A DNA stretch of 64,000 bases. It comes from Lachnospiraceae bacterium. GTDB lineage: Bacteria; Bacillota; Clostridia; Lachnospirales; Lachnospiraceae. Each line of letters opens with the position of its first letter. The first letter of the stretch is position 1. Both the position numbers and the translations under genes were made by a program. Under the pieces are notes generated by a model. That model had not been told where the DNA came from. It worked only from the letters and a program-made list of their open reading frames with translations, and searched no databases. Of this stretch, positions 8,537 to 18,136 are shown in pieces. The DNA lies in the NCBI GenBank assembly GCA_017624835.1, contig JAGAMG010000044.1:123998-187997 (forward strand), read 5' to 3'.

Positions 8537-9250
8537 TTATTTTCCCAGGAGAAAATCTCCCTGTTTTTGTGTCAGGTTTTCCCGGCATAGTGTATATTTC
8601 GATAAGGCCATTCGCTGACCGGGAACACTGCATAATAACTGTCTGATATGGTCAGGCAGATATTGATTGAATTTAATTTCTAAAATGGTATCTTCGCCTA
8701 ATACATGATACAAGGCACCGGGTTCCCAGATATTGGTCTCCGGAGTACGTGCCTGTAGCTTCATGTCAAAGGTAATTCTTACATTGCCCACCGGATGAAC
8801 ATAGGCTCTTCGCACATAATCTACAACCACAACGGGGCGAAGTGTACTTGACCGGGATAAGCTGTAGATATATTCGGCTAAAGGATGTTCATAGGTTAGT
8901 AATGATTCAAAATTTCCTTCAAGCATTTGGTCGGCAGTTTCCTTCGAGATACTGAAGGAGTCCTTATGTATCAGGTTGTTTCTTTTTTCCTTCCGCTCCA
9001 ATTTGATGACGGATGCATCAAAGCTATAAAAGCGTATTCTGATTTTTTCACGATTATCAATACCGGATATCTTGTCCTGATATGCAGTATCGGTAGGGGT
9101 ATCAAAATAAATACTCCGGATGTAATAACTGCCGGAGGAATCGCTGTAGGTATCAGGCTGTAATACTGCTGATATACGCTGTTCCAGCAACAGAGCCTGT
9201 GCAGGAGAAAGGAGCTGTTTGATTTCCTGACGGTATGCTTTTTGTGCCAT
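8537..9250 (-). CDS. VTC-domain polyphosphate polymerase family protein
   Basis: A 237-residue single-domain protein related to the catalytic tunnel domain of the yeast vacuolar transporter chaperone Vtc4, which makes polyphosphate from ATP. The basic and acidic strand motifs that line the tunnel are visible: YRQEIKQ near the N-terminus, YIRSIYFDT, REKIRIRFY, VIKLERKEKRN, VRRAYV, ILEIKFN and the C-terminal SKYTLCR. It forms a two-gene operon with the DUF4956 membrane protein and is divergent from the first CotH gene. Polymerase activity is inferred from the family; other members of the triphosphate tunnel metalloenzyme superfamily have different activities. Confidence 0.85.
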   Translation of the reverse strand: MAQKAYRQEIKQLLSPAQALLLEQRISAVLQPDTYSDSSGSYYIRSIYFDTPTDTAYQDKISGIDNREKIRIRFYSFDASVIKLERKEKRNNLIHKDSFSISKETADQMLEGNFESLLTYEHPLAEYIYSLSRSSTLRPVVVVDYVRRAYVHPVGNVRITFDMKLQARTPETNIWEPGALYHVLGEDTILEIKFNQYLPDHIRQLLCSVPGQRMALSKYTLCRENLTQKQGDFLLGK

Positions 9251-9326
9251 GGTAAACCTCCTTTTTTTATCCGCAAACAGTATATCACAAAGTAAAGGGT
9301 TTGAAAACAGGATTGTAAAAATTTAA

Positions 9327-9355
9327 TTGTCAGTGTATAGGGAAAATGATATACT
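9327..9355 (+). promoter_or_regulatory. Promoter of the first CotH gene
   Basis: TTGTCA at 9327-9332 and TATACT at 9350-9355 are separated by exactly 17 bases in the 129-base divergent gap. Predicted transcription start is near 9362, about 30 bases before the translation start. Confidence 0.75.
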
Positions 9356-9391
9356 CTAAGAAGTGTCTGAGAAAAAAATATGAGGAAACCA

Positions 9392-11743
9392 ATGAGTAAA
9401 CTAAGTAAAATTCAGAAATGTCTGTTAATAATATTAGTAGTGGCTTTTGCAGGTGTTTTTCTGTGCTCTCGTGAAGGAAGCTTCTCCCGGACATCAACCC
9501 TTCGCTTTTCAGTGGACAGTGGATTTTTTGCAGGGGCTATTACTGTGGAGCTAAGATCTGCTTTCGATACGGAGATTTACTATACCCTGGACGGTTCCAA
9601 ACCAACCTTGGATAATCCGCAAACCTGTAAGTATGCGGATGGAATTGTAATTGAGCCAAAGGAGAAAGAATATACCTGTACCATACGTGCTGCTGCCTAT
9701 GCGGATGGAATAATGGTGTCCGATATAGAGAGCAGAAGCTATGTAATGGGTGTGGATGCAAACACTCGCTTTAGTATGCCTGTGTTGGTAGTTTCCGGCT
9801 CTCCGGAAGAATTTTATAATTATGAAGACGGTATTATGGTGCATGGTAAGCTGGATGAGGAGTATAAAGCAGCCCATCCGGAATTTGCCCAGGGCTTTGC
9901 AGATGGGGTAAAGACCATTCGGGGAAATTTTTATCAGCGTGGCAGAGAAGCGGAAAAAGAGGTAGAAATTACCTTGTTTGATAAAAACGGCAATCGAATT
10001 TTGGAACAGACAGGAGGATTTCGTGTATATGGGGAGGGTTCCCGTATGAAGAATCAACCCTCCTTCCGTTTGTATGCCCGTTCGGAATATGATGAAATCA
10101 ATGATTTTGATTATACCTTTTTTGCCGACCAGTATACTGCGGAAAATACCTTACAATCCGAGCATAAGCGTATTATTGTCAGAAATAGCGGAAATGACAA
10201 TGGCTATGGATTTATTCGTAGTGAGCTGGCAACCAGACTTGCCAAGGAGGCAGGCTTTACCGATGCACCCGCTGCCAGTCCGGTATGTGTGTATTTAAAT
10301 GGCGAATATTACGGAGTGCATTGGTTTATTACCAATTTTGATGACAATTATTTTGCACAAGCCTATGGAGAATATACCGGTAAAATGTATATTTTTGAAG
10401 GAACCGTATATGAAGTGCTGGTGGATGAGAAGGAAGAGGATGCTACCTATATAGAATTGGCGCAGGAATATAATGAAACAGTTGCTTATTTTGAAAACGC
10501 TGATTTAACCAAGGAGGAAAACTGGCAGGCTTTAAATCAATTCATGGATGTGGACAATTTTATTCAATACATGGCAATAAATGATTATTTGTCCAATGAT
10601 GATACCCTGTTTAATAATTTTAGAGTATATAGATATTATGCTCCGGATGGGCAGTATACGACCGGTACAGTGTATGATGGAAGAATCCGTTTTCTGATGT
10701 TTGATTTAGATCACGCATTGGGGTTAAAAACTATGTGGGATCATACAGAAGCGGAGCAGTATATGCTGACCACAGAACGTATGGATGGAGAGGGACGATC
10801 TGAGAAGCTTTTTGCAAATATTATGGAACGTCAGGATTGTAGACAGTTATTTATCAGATATAGTTTATCCTGCATGAATTATTATTATGCTCAGGGACAT
10901 GTAAAGGAAGTCTTGGATACCATGCATGGAAGCAGAGCGGCAGAATTAAATCATATGCTGCTAAATACTGATTTAATGGTAGGGAATCATGATACACCGG
11001 AGGGCTTGGATTTGGATTATATGGCTCATCAGATGTTTTTAATTGAGCGATATGCAGGACTTCGCCCGGAGTATGTAAAAATAGATTTACAGACTGCATT
11101 TGGAGAAATGACGGAGTATACCTTAAATATAAGTAATTCTACACAGGCAGGCATTACCTTGGATTACGCAAGCTTTCATGATGCTGATTTTAGCGGTTAC
11201 TATTTTGCGGAAGTACCTCTTCAGGTAACAGCAAATCCTCAGGTTGGTTATCAGTTTGACTATTGGCTGGTGAACGGAACGAAGGTTACGGATGCTTCGT
11301 TTGCGGTGGATGCTGCATGGATTACTGATGGACAGGTATCATTAGAGTGTGTGTGCAGTCCCAGGGCAGATGCAGATTTGTGTATCTTTGGGGTAAAGGC
11401 AAAGGATGGTGACTTTATTCAAATAAAGAATGGAAGTACCTACAGCAAGAATCTGGGAGAATATTGTCTCACGGATAATGTGTCCGACAGGAAATCAACC
11501 TTACCTGCCAGAGTGCTTCAGCCGGGTGAAACAATCACTATCTATTGCAGAAATTATGCCGAGATTGAGGCATTGGGACAGCCGGTAACCAATTTTAATG
11601 TAAAAGCAGGAGAGACGGTTTCCCTATATGGTGCAGGTGGCAGACTGATAGATTCTGTAACCGTGCCGGAGCTGGGAAGCAGTGAGGGGATTTGGCAAAG
11701 AGATATGTACACCGGCAGCTTTAGAGAGGTGCTGCCGGAGTAA
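9392..11743 (+). CDS. CotH-kinase family surface protein (copy 1)
   Basis: A 783-residue protein with an N-terminal membrane segment (about residues 9-24). Next comes a chitobiase/beta-hexosaminidase C-terminal-like domain (around 35-115, IYYTLDGSKPTLDNP), then the CotH kinase domain (about 130-580), then a lamin-tail-like beta domain near the C-terminus (DFIQIKNGS...LGEYCLTDN). The kinase-type metal-binding motif FDLDHALG has its two aspartates at 438 and 440, and the ribose/ATP side has VRNSGNDNGYGFIRSELA. CotH proteins are atypical kinases first known from Bacillus spore coats; target proteins here are unknown. The start at 9392 is preferred over 9380 because GAGGA lies 5 bases upstream and the paralogue at 15.7 kb begins the same way. 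The 3' end overlaps the convergent gene by 23 bases. Confidence 0.88.
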   Translation: MSKLSKIQKCLLIILVVAFAGVFLCSREGSFSRTSTLRFSVDSGFFAGAITVELRSAFDTEIYYTLDGSKPTLDNPQTCKYADGIVIEPKEKEYTCTIRAAAYADGIMVSDIESRSYVMGVDANTRFSMPVLVVSGSPEEFYNYEDGIMVHGKLDEEYKAAHPEFAQGFADGVKTIRGNFYQRGREAEKEVEITLFDKNGNRILEQTGGFRVYGEGSRMKNQPSFRLYARSEYDEINDFDYTFFADQYTAENTLQSEHKRIIVRNSGNDNGYGFIRSELATRLAKEAGFTDAPAASPVCVYLNGEYYGVHWFITNFDDNYFAQAYGEYTGKMYIFEGTVYEVLVDEKEEDATYIELAQEYNETVAYFENADLTKEENWQALNQFMDVDNFIQYMAINDYLSNDDTLFNNFRVYRYYAPDGQYTTGTVYDGRIRFLMFDLDHALGLKTMWDHTEAEQYMLTTERMDGEGRSEKLFANIMERQDCRQLFIRYSLSCMNYYYAQGHVKEVLDTMHGSRAAELNHMLLNTDLMVGNHDTPEGLDLDYMAHQMFLIERYAGLRPEYVKIDLQTAFGEMTEYTLNISNSTQAGITLDYASFHDADFSGYYFAEVPLQVTANPQVGYQFDYWLVNGTKVTDASFAVDAAWITDGQVSLECVCSPRADADLCIFGVKAKDGDFIQIKNGSTYSKNLGEYCLTDNVSDRKSTLPARVLQPGETITIYCRNYAEIEALGQPVTNFNVKAGETVSLYGAGGRLIDSVTVPELGSSEGIWQRDMYTGSFREVLPE

Positions 11744-12425
11744 CTTTTTTGGTCATAGCCTTGGCAATACGGTTAATCAGTTCCAGACCAATTAGGTATA
11801 CAAAGAATCCGCTTGCCCAGAAACTACAGATAATAATTACTTTATCGTGATGGTCGTAGTAGGTATATTCAGAGATGGTCTGTGCCTGAGCATTTCCATA
11901 GGGGGCGTTATCCAGCAAAAAGGAGATGTTCTCAGGAGCCTGATCTTCAGGGTATTCCGTGTACATTATCTGCCACTCATAGCCGGAATCCACCGGAGAG
12001 GTAATGCTCCAATAATAGTTTTTCCCCATCTTTAATTTTTTGTCTATTTCCACTTCATAGTAACGCTTACTCTGCATGTCTGCAATGGGAATGTCCCGGG
12101 AGACCAGAACCTGATTATTTTCATCGCAAAGGGAAAAGGTTACGTTTTCTGTTCCCATATATTCTGCATTAAATTTGATTGCTACTCGTATGCTTTTTAA
12201 ATAAGGAAGTACGGGAGTAAAATATTGGGTTGCAGGTACGGAATTTGAAAGGGATTCCGTGGTAATGGAGCGACCACTGTGGGTATTGCTGTGATACCAG
12301 GTATGGAAGCCGTATCCGGGAAATGCAGCCCACATATAAACCAATAGAATAATGGTTAATATCAGACGGGCTATCCATTTATTTCGCTCACTTTTTTGCT
12401 TTATAATACTTTGAATTGTTTCCAT
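11721..12425 (-). CDS. Two-span membrane protein with extracytoplasmic beta domain, unknown function
   Basis: I do not recognise a family. The 234-residue protein has one N-terminal membrane span (about 18-38) and one near the C-terminus (about 196-215), leaving an outside domain of about 155 residues. That domain is rich in beta-strand patterns and aromatic residues (VAIKFNAEYMGTENVTFSLCDENN, YYEVEIDKKL, NYYWSITSP), reminiscent of a carbohydrate-binding jelly roll. It lies between a CotH gene and a GT39-like gene and is divergent from the latter, so a role alongside an envelope glycan or glycoprotein is a guess from context. Its last 23 bases overlap the end of the CotH gene on the opposite strand. 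Confidence 0.75.
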   Translation of the reverse strand: METIQSIIKQKSERNKWIARLILTIILLVYMWAAFPGYGFHTWYHSNTHSGRSITTESLSNSVPATQYFTPVLPYLKSIRVAIKFNAEYMGTENVTFSLCDENNQVLVSRDIPIADMQSKRYYEVEIDKKLKMGKNYYWSITSPVDSGYEWQIMYTEYPEDQAPENISFLLDNAPYGNAQAQTISEYTYYDHHDKVIIICSFWASGFFVYLIGLELINRIAKAMTKKVTPAAPL

Positions 12426-12454
12426 GGCATTCCTTCTCCTGATTCATAAATCTA

Positions 12455-12483
12455 ATGACAAAGCCTTTGAATGATGGTATAAT
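12455..12483 (+). promoter_or_regulatory. Promoter of the GT39-GT39-CotH operon
   Basis: ATGACA at 12455-12460 and a consensus TATAAT at 12478-12483 with a 17-base spacer, 40 bases before the first glycosyltransferase start. Confidence 0.75.
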
Positions 12484-12522
12484 AGCAGACATTAATTCAT
12501 TTGTAAATACCAAGGAGATCTT

Positions 12523-14091
12523 ATGAAACTCTTTTTTCAAAAATATTTTTATTACATTGCGATTATAGCTGTTTTTATTATAGCATTTATTTTAAGATGC
12601 TACAAACTTGATGAAATTCCCGATATGTTGCATATTGATGAAGCATCCCTTGGATACAATGCCTGGTGTCTGGCGCATTATGGCGTGGACAGATATCTCA
12701 ATGAAATGCCCTTTTATGCACAAAATTTCATGGGTGGTCAGAGCCCGCTTTATACCTATAGTGTAGTGTTGTTAATTAAAACCATTGGACGAGGAAATAT
12801 ATCCATTTTATTGCTTCGTATTCCGGCGTTGATTTCCAGTATGCTGGTGGTAATTTTCGGAACAAAGCTGATGTCATTGGTTTTTCAAAATAAAAAGGTT
12901 ACTTTGATAAGTGCCCTGCTTTTAACCATATGTCCCTATTTTATCATGCATGGTCGTTATGCTCTAGATTGTCATCTGATGCTGAGCTGCTGTACGATAG
13001 CGCTTTATTTGTTGGCAAAATATGTACGGACACAAAGCCTTCGAGATTTGGTTTTCTGCGGCATTATCTGCGGTATTACCTTATATTCCTATGCTTTAAG
13101 TTATTTTTTGCTGCCCATGTTTTTGGTATCAGTAACCCTGTATTTATTATACATGAAAAAAATAACTCTTCGGCGGGCGGTGATTTGGGCATGCTGCGTA
13201 GTTGTCACAGGTATTCCTGTGATTATTTTTGCGTGTAGTCTGGTGTTTCAGCTAGAGCCTATTCGTTTCTTGGGCTTTGTAATTTCACCTGTTGCAACAG
13301 CCCGTATGGCTGACGTGGGAAGGGAAAATTTCTTTAACAGTATTAAAGATGTTCTTCAATATACCCTGACAAATAGCAGACGTCTTTTTGAAGCAGAGGA
13401 TAAATTTTATACCCTATATTTTACCTCTATCCCCTTTGTGGTAATTGGTGTATTCTTTTCTTGTAAAGATTTTATTCTTTCCTTGAAGAGGCGTTGTTTT
13501 CATTACAGTGGAATATTTACTTTGTATTTTATCAGTGCACTTTTAACCATCGGCATTACGCGTGCTCATGCCACTTATCCGGGCAATTATTACTTTATTG
13601 CGTATTTGTATTTTATGGTGTTGGCGATTTACAGAATTTTTAAATTTCTTTCCTCGTATCGGTATCTGTTTATTGTAGCAGTAGGCGGGTGCTATTTACT
13701 GTGGGGCCTGTCCTTTTGCAGATATTATTTTAATCTGTATTCCGTAGTGGATGTTTATGGTGAGCATCATTACAGTATTGCACCTTTTACGGAAATCCTT
13801 GAGGCAGCAGAAAGCAAGCCCGGGGTGGATAATATTTATATGGATTTTTATACTATTGAGGAATATTATTTGTTTTTTTACCCAGAATCTCCCTATGGAC
13901 TGGCAGAGAAGAGAAATAAAACCGGGTTGGGTCGCTATCGTTTTGTAATAAATGATGAAACGCCCATTGATACCCAAAGTGCGTATATTGTGCATCGGAG
14001 AAATTATGAATTTATAGAGGAACTTGGTACTTCCGGCATTCCCTATAAGGTAGAGGATTCTTATCCCTATTATCTTTTTTATGCGGAATAG
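12523..14091 (+). CDS. GT39/ArnT-like multi-span glycosyltransferase (copy 1)
   Basis: A 522-residue polytopic protein with the layout of the GT-C fold: an N-terminal span, an outside loop with an Asp-Glu pair (D39-E40 in LHIDEASLGYNAW) followed by a GGQSPLYTY block, then about ten further spans, then a C-terminal outside domain. Enzymes of this class use lipid-phosphate-linked sugars as donors outside the membrane and transfer sugar to proteins or glycans. The donor and acceptor are unknown. It is followed 34 bases later by a close paralogue with the same features, and the pair is flanked by CotH genes. Glycosylation of a surface protein or polymer that CotH also modifies is an inference from context. 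Confidence 0.82.
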   Translation: MKLFFQKYFYYIAIIAVFIIAFILRCYKLDEIPDMLHIDEASLGYNAWCLAHYGVDRYLNEMPFYAQNFMGGQSPLYTYSVVLLIKTIGRGNISILLLRIPALISSMLVVIFGTKLMSLVFQNKKVTLISALLLTICPYFIMHGRYALDCHLMLSCCTIALYLLAKYVRTQSLRDLVFCGIICGITLYSYALSYFLLPMFLVSVTLYLLYMKKITLRRAVIWACCVVVTGIPVIIFACSLVFQLEPIRFLGFVISPVATARMADVGRENFFNSIKDVLQYTLTNSRRLFEAEDKFYTLYFTSIPFVVIGVFFSCKDFILSLKRRCFHYSGIFTLYFISALLTIGITRAHATYPGNYYFIAYLYFMVLAIYRIFKFLSSYRYLFIVAVGGCYLLWGLSFCRYYFNLYSVVDVYGEHHYSIAPFTEILEAAESKPGVDNIYMDFYTIEEYYLFFYPESPYGLAEKRNKTGLGRYRFVINDETPIDTQSAYIVHRRNYEFIEELGTSGIPYKVEDSYPYYLFYAE

Positions 14092-14125
14092 TAATTAATT
14101 TGATGATAATGGTTAGGAGCAAATT

Positions 14126-15697
14126 ATGAAAATATTCGTACGCAAATACTTTTATTACATTGCGCTGGCAGTTACCTTTTTGGTTGCGTTCATATTAAGA
14201 TGTTATAAATTGGGTGAGCTACCGGATATGCTGAATATTGATGAAGCGTCTCTGGGCATAAATGCCTGGTGTCTGGCAAATTATGGTGTGGATCGTTATT
14301 TAAATGAAATGCCCTTTTATGCACAGAATTTTGAAGGTGGGCAGAGTCCTCTTTACACATACTGTCTGACATTATTAGTTAAGACAGTTGGGAGGGGAAA
14401 TGTATCACTTTTTTTGTTGCGCGTTCCGGGATTGATTTCCAGCATGGTGGTAGTAATATTCGGAACAAAGCTTATGAATCTGATTTTTCAAAATAGAAAA
14501 ATTACTTTAATGAGTGCATTGCTTTTAACCATCTGTCCTTATTTTATAGTGCATGGCCGTATTGCCATGGATTGTAATTTAATGATGGGATGTTGTGCAG
14601 TTGCCTTTTATTTGTTAGGGAAATATATAAAGACACAAAGATTAGCAGATTTGATTGTATGTGGGGTTTCCTTTGGAGTTACATTGTATTCATATGCTTT
14701 AAGCTATTTTATTCTTCCTTTATTTTTAGTAACAACAGGTCTATACTTATTATATACAAGAAAGATTACCTTTCGTCGCTGTATTTTATGGGCTGTTATT
14801 GTTTGTTTAACCGGTCTGCCTGTAATTATATTTGTATGCAGTCTCTTTTTTGATATGGGGACGGTTCGTTTTTTATGCTTTAATATATCAACAATGGCTA
14901 CGGAACGATTGGAGGATATAGGAAATAGCGAATTTTGGGTAAAAGTAGGCAGAATTATAAGAATAACATTAACTAATTATATTTATACCTTTGAAGCAGA
15001 AGAAAAATTTTATACCATGTATTTTACTTCTATTCCTTTTATTATGATAGGCTTTGCCCGTTCCTGCAAAGATGTTGTTCTGTCATTAAAAAAACGCTGT
15101 TTTAGTTATAGCGCAGTTTTTGTGATTTTTTATATTTTTTGTTTGATAACTACCGGATTTACAAATGCAAATGCTATTTTCCAGGCAAATTTCTATTTTA
15201 TTTCTTATTTGTACTTTTTGGTTTATGGAATATATAGGGTCTATGTTTGGGTAGGAACTTATCGTAAAATATTTATTAGTGTTGCAGCATTTTGTTATTT
15301 ATTATGGGGAGTTGCATTTTGTAGATATTATTATACCTTATATTCTGTTGGTAGTGTTTATGAAGGGCTTTATGGTACCCTTTGGGTTGCTCCTTTTACA
15401 GGGATTTTGGAAAAGGCGGAGAATCTGGAAGCGGAAAGGATTTATATAGACTGTTTTGAAAAAGAAGAATTTTATTTGTTTTTTAATTTAGAGTCTCCGT
15501 ATGAATTAAAGGATAAGAGACATCCGGAGGGAATAGGTCGTTTTTATTTGAATATAAATTCCGATACACCCATTGATGACCAAAGTGCTTATATTGTTCA
15601 TAAAAAGGATGAGGAATTTGTCAGTAAGCTTTTAAATTCCGAGATTACTTATGAGGTAGAGGAGTTTTCACATTATTATTTGTTTTATGTAGAGTAA
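14126..15697 (+). CDS. GT39/ArnT-like multi-span glycosyltransferase (copy 2)
   Basis: Tandem paralogue of the preceding gene, 523 residues and alignable end to end, with the same catalytic loop (D39-E40 in LNIDEASLGINAW, GGQSPLYTY) and the same C-terminal block (DTPIDDQSAYIVHKK against DTPIDTQSAYIVHRR). The central part has diverged more and is visibly richer in A/T than copy 1, so the duplication is not recent. The retained catalytic residues in both suggest both are active, possibly with different donors or acceptors. The stop codon is only a few bases before the next CotH gene, so the three genes form one transcript. Confidence 0.82.
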   Translation: MKIFVRKYFYYIALAVTFLVAFILRCYKLGELPDMLNIDEASLGINAWCLANYGVDRYLNEMPFYAQNFEGGQSPLYTYCLTLLVKTVGRGNVSLFLLRVPGLISSMVVVIFGTKLMNLIFQNRKITLMSALLLTICPYFIVHGRIAMDCNLMMGCCAVAFYLLGKYIKTQRLADLIVCGVSFGVTLYSYALSYFILPLFLVTTGLYLLYTRKITFRRCILWAVIVCLTGLPVIIFVCSLFFDMGTVRFLCFNISTMATERLEDIGNSEFWVKVGRIIRITLTNYIYTFEAEEKFYTMYFTSIPFIMIGFARSCKDVVLSLKKRCFSYSAVFVIFYIFCLITTGFTNANAIFQANFYFISYLYFLVYGIYRVYVWVGTYRKIFISVAAFCYLLWGVAFCRYYYTLYSVGSVYEGLYGTLWVAPFTGILEKAENLEAERIYIDCFEKEEFYLFFNLESPYELKDKRHPEGIGRFYLNINSDTPIDDQSAYIVHKKDEEFVSKLLNSEITYEVEEFSHYYLFYVE

Positions 15698-15725
15698 AAA
15701 GGGTATGCGTCAAATTAGGGAAAGA

Positions 15726-18098
15726 ATGAAATTGAGCAGGATTCAAAAATATTTAGTGATTTTCATAATAATTGCGTTGGCAGGAATGCTGATTGCTTCT
15801 GCATTGCCCAAGGTGCAACAGGTGGGGAGTGCATCTGTAGACAGGAAAAGTATCCGTTTTTCCAGAGACAGCGGCTTTTATGCAGAGGAGATTAAGGTGG
15901 AGCTGGTGGCAGCACCGGGTATGGAGATTTATTATACCCTGGATGGTTCTGTTCCAGCTTTGGATAATGCACAGGCACAAAAATATCAGGAAGAAATCAG
16001 CATAGAGGCTACCGAAGAGGAGAAGGCTTATACTCTTCGTGCGGCAGTGTATCAGAATGACATGCGGGTATCCGATGTGGAGAGCCGCACTTACATTATG
16101 GGAAAGAATGTGGGGATTCGTTATAGTATACCGGTGCTTGCGGTAACAGGATCGCCGGAAGATTTTTATAATTATGAAGACGGTATTATGGTACACGGAA
16201 AGCTGGATGAGGAATATATTGCAGCTAATCCCCAATGGGCGGAGGCGTTTGAGAAGCATTTGATTCCGATTTTTGGAAATTTCTATCAGCGAGGGCAGCA
16301 AGCAGAAAAGGAAGTGGTGGCAACGCTCTTTGATGCAAAAGGAGAGCTTCTGTTCTCACAGAATTGCGGTTTCCGCTTGTATGGAGCTTTTTCACGTATG
16401 AAAAACCAGCCTTCTTTTCGTTTGTATGCCCGTTCAGAGTATGATGTGCAAAATGATTTTGAGTATGCTTTTTTTGCAGACCAATATACGGCAGAGGATA
16501 CCATAATGTCGGATTATAAACGCGTGATTGTGAGAAATGGCGGTAATGACAATGGCTATGCATTTATCCGCAGCGAGGTGGCAACTAAGATTGCAAAGCA
16601 GGCGGGATATCAGGATGCACCTTCAGCCAGTCCGGTATGTGTTTATCTGAATGGGGAGTACTATGGGGTGCATTGGTTCGTAACGAATTTTGACGATGGC
16701 TATTTTAGGGAGACCTATGGAGACTACCCGGGAGAAATGTATGTTTTTGAAGGTCAGATTCATGCTCTGGAAGTGGCAGCCGATGAAGAGGATGAGAATT
16801 ATATCAATCTGGCGAAGGAATATAATAAACAGATTTCTTTTTTTGAAACAGTAGACCTGACTCAGGATGAGAATTGGGAAAAGCTGAATGCCTTTATGGA
16901 TGTGGAAGGCTTTATTCAATACATGGCAATTCAGCATTATGTGTCCAATGAGGACAGCTTATATAATAATTTTCGTATTTATAGATATTTTACCCCGGAT
17001 GGAAATTATACTCCGGGAACTGTGTTTGATGGCAGATACCGTTTCCTGCTTTTTGACATGGATTATGCTTTGGGGCTGAATCAGGAAAGAAGCCATGTAG
17101 AGCCGGAGAAGCATATGCTGACAACAGCACGAATGGATGGGGATGAATTGTTTGAAAGGTTTTTTGCTAATGTATTAAAGAGACAGGATTGCAGGGAATT
17201 ATATATCAGACATACCTTATCCCTGATGAATTATTATTATGCAAAGGATAATGTAGCAACGGTTGTGGATGAAATGCATGGTGTGCGCAATCAGGAATTA
17301 ACGCACATGATTTTAAATACGGATTTATTATTGAACAACCATTTGGCACCGGATATTACAGATATGGACTATATTGCCCATCAGTTGTTTTTAATGAAAC
17401 GATTTGCAGAGGTAAGACCGGAATATGCCAAGGCAGATTTGCAGACAGCCTTTGGAGAAATGACGGAGTATACCTTGCAGCTTGAGAATCCGCAGGAGGC
17501 GGTGGTGACTATTGATTATGCTTTATTACATGAGCAACAGTTTACAGGAAGCTATTTTGCCCAGGTGCCGGTAGAAATCTCAGCAAAACCCAGGGAAGGC
17601 TATGAACTTGTGTATTGGTTGGTAAATGGGGCAGAAATAGAGGAGAAATCCTTTGTGGCAGATGCTTCCCTGATTGTGGATGGGCAGATAAGTATTGTAT
17701 GTGTTTGTGAACCGGACAAGGCAGCAGATTTGTGTATTTCCGGTGTAAAGTCTGTGAGTGGGGATTTTGTGGAGATAACAAATCTCAGTATGGAAGATAA
17801 GAATCTGGGAGAGTATTGTCTGACGGACAATACCTCTGACAGAAAGTCCGTATTGCCGTCCGGTATCATTAAGCCGGGGCAAACCATTATCATATATTGC
17901 AAAAATTACTCTGAAATCGAAGCTTTGGGACAACCCATGACAAACTTCAATATTAAAGCCGGAGAAACAGTTTCTTTATGCGGCACCGATGGCAGAATGG
18001 TGGATTCGGTAGCGGTTCCTCAATTAGGAAGTGATAAGGGCGTCTGGCGGAAGGATATGTATACAGGAAAGTTCCGAGAGGTATTATTAGAGGAATAG
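15726..18098 (+). CDS. CotH-kinase family surface protein (copy 2)
   Basis: A 790-residue paralogue of the CotH protein at 9.4 kb with the same order: N-terminal membrane span, chitobiase-C-like domain (IYYTLDGSVPALDNA), CotH kinase domain, C-terminal lamin-tail-like domain ending in MYTGKFREVL. The DxD motif is FDMDYALG with aspartates at 444 and 446, and VRNGGNDNGYAFIRSE is present, so it looks catalytically intact. The frame is open to 15705, but a ribosome site AGGGAAAG precedes the ATG at 15726 and the 15705 start has no room for one. Being co-transcribed with two glycosyltransferases distinguishes it from copy 1, which has its own promoter. Confidence 0.87.
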   Translation: MKLSRIQKYLVIFIIIALAGMLIASALPKVQQVGSASVDRKSIRFSRDSGFYAEEIKVELVAAPGMEIYYTLDGSVPALDNAQAQKYQEEISIEATEEEKAYTLRAAVYQNDMRVSDVESRTYIMGKNVGIRYSIPVLAVTGSPEDFYNYEDGIMVHGKLDEEYIAANPQWAEAFEKHLIPIFGNFYQRGQQAEKEVVATLFDAKGELLFSQNCGFRLYGAFSRMKNQPSFRLYARSEYDVQNDFEYAFFADQYTAEDTIMSDYKRVIVRNGGNDNGYAFIRSEVATKIAKQAGYQDAPSASPVCVYLNGEYYGVHWFVTNFDDGYFRETYGDYPGEMYVFEGQIHALEVAADEEDENYINLAKEYNKQISFFETVDLTQDENWEKLNAFMDVEGFIQYMAIQHYVSNEDSLYNNFRIYRYFTPDGNYTPGTVFDGRYRFLLFDMDYALGLNQERSHVEPEKHMLTTARMDGDELFERFFANVLKRQDCRELYIRHTLSLMNYYYAKDNVATVVDEMHGVRNQELTHMILNTDLLLNNHLAPDITDMDYIAHQLFLMKRFAEVRPEYAKADLQTAFGEMTEYTLQLENPQEAVVTIDYALLHEQQFTGSYFAQVPVEISAKPREGYELVYWLVNGAEIEEKSFVADASLIVDGQISIVCVCEPDKAADLCISGVKSVSGDFVEITNLSMEDKNLGEYCLTDNTSDRKSVLPSGIIKPGQTIIIYCKNYSEIEALGQPMTNFNIKAGETVSLCGTDGRMVDSVAVPQLGSDKGVWRKDMYTGKFREVLLEE

Positions 18099-18136
18099 TA
18101 AAGTATATAGCTCTCAAAGAGCAAGGTGGTAGGAAT

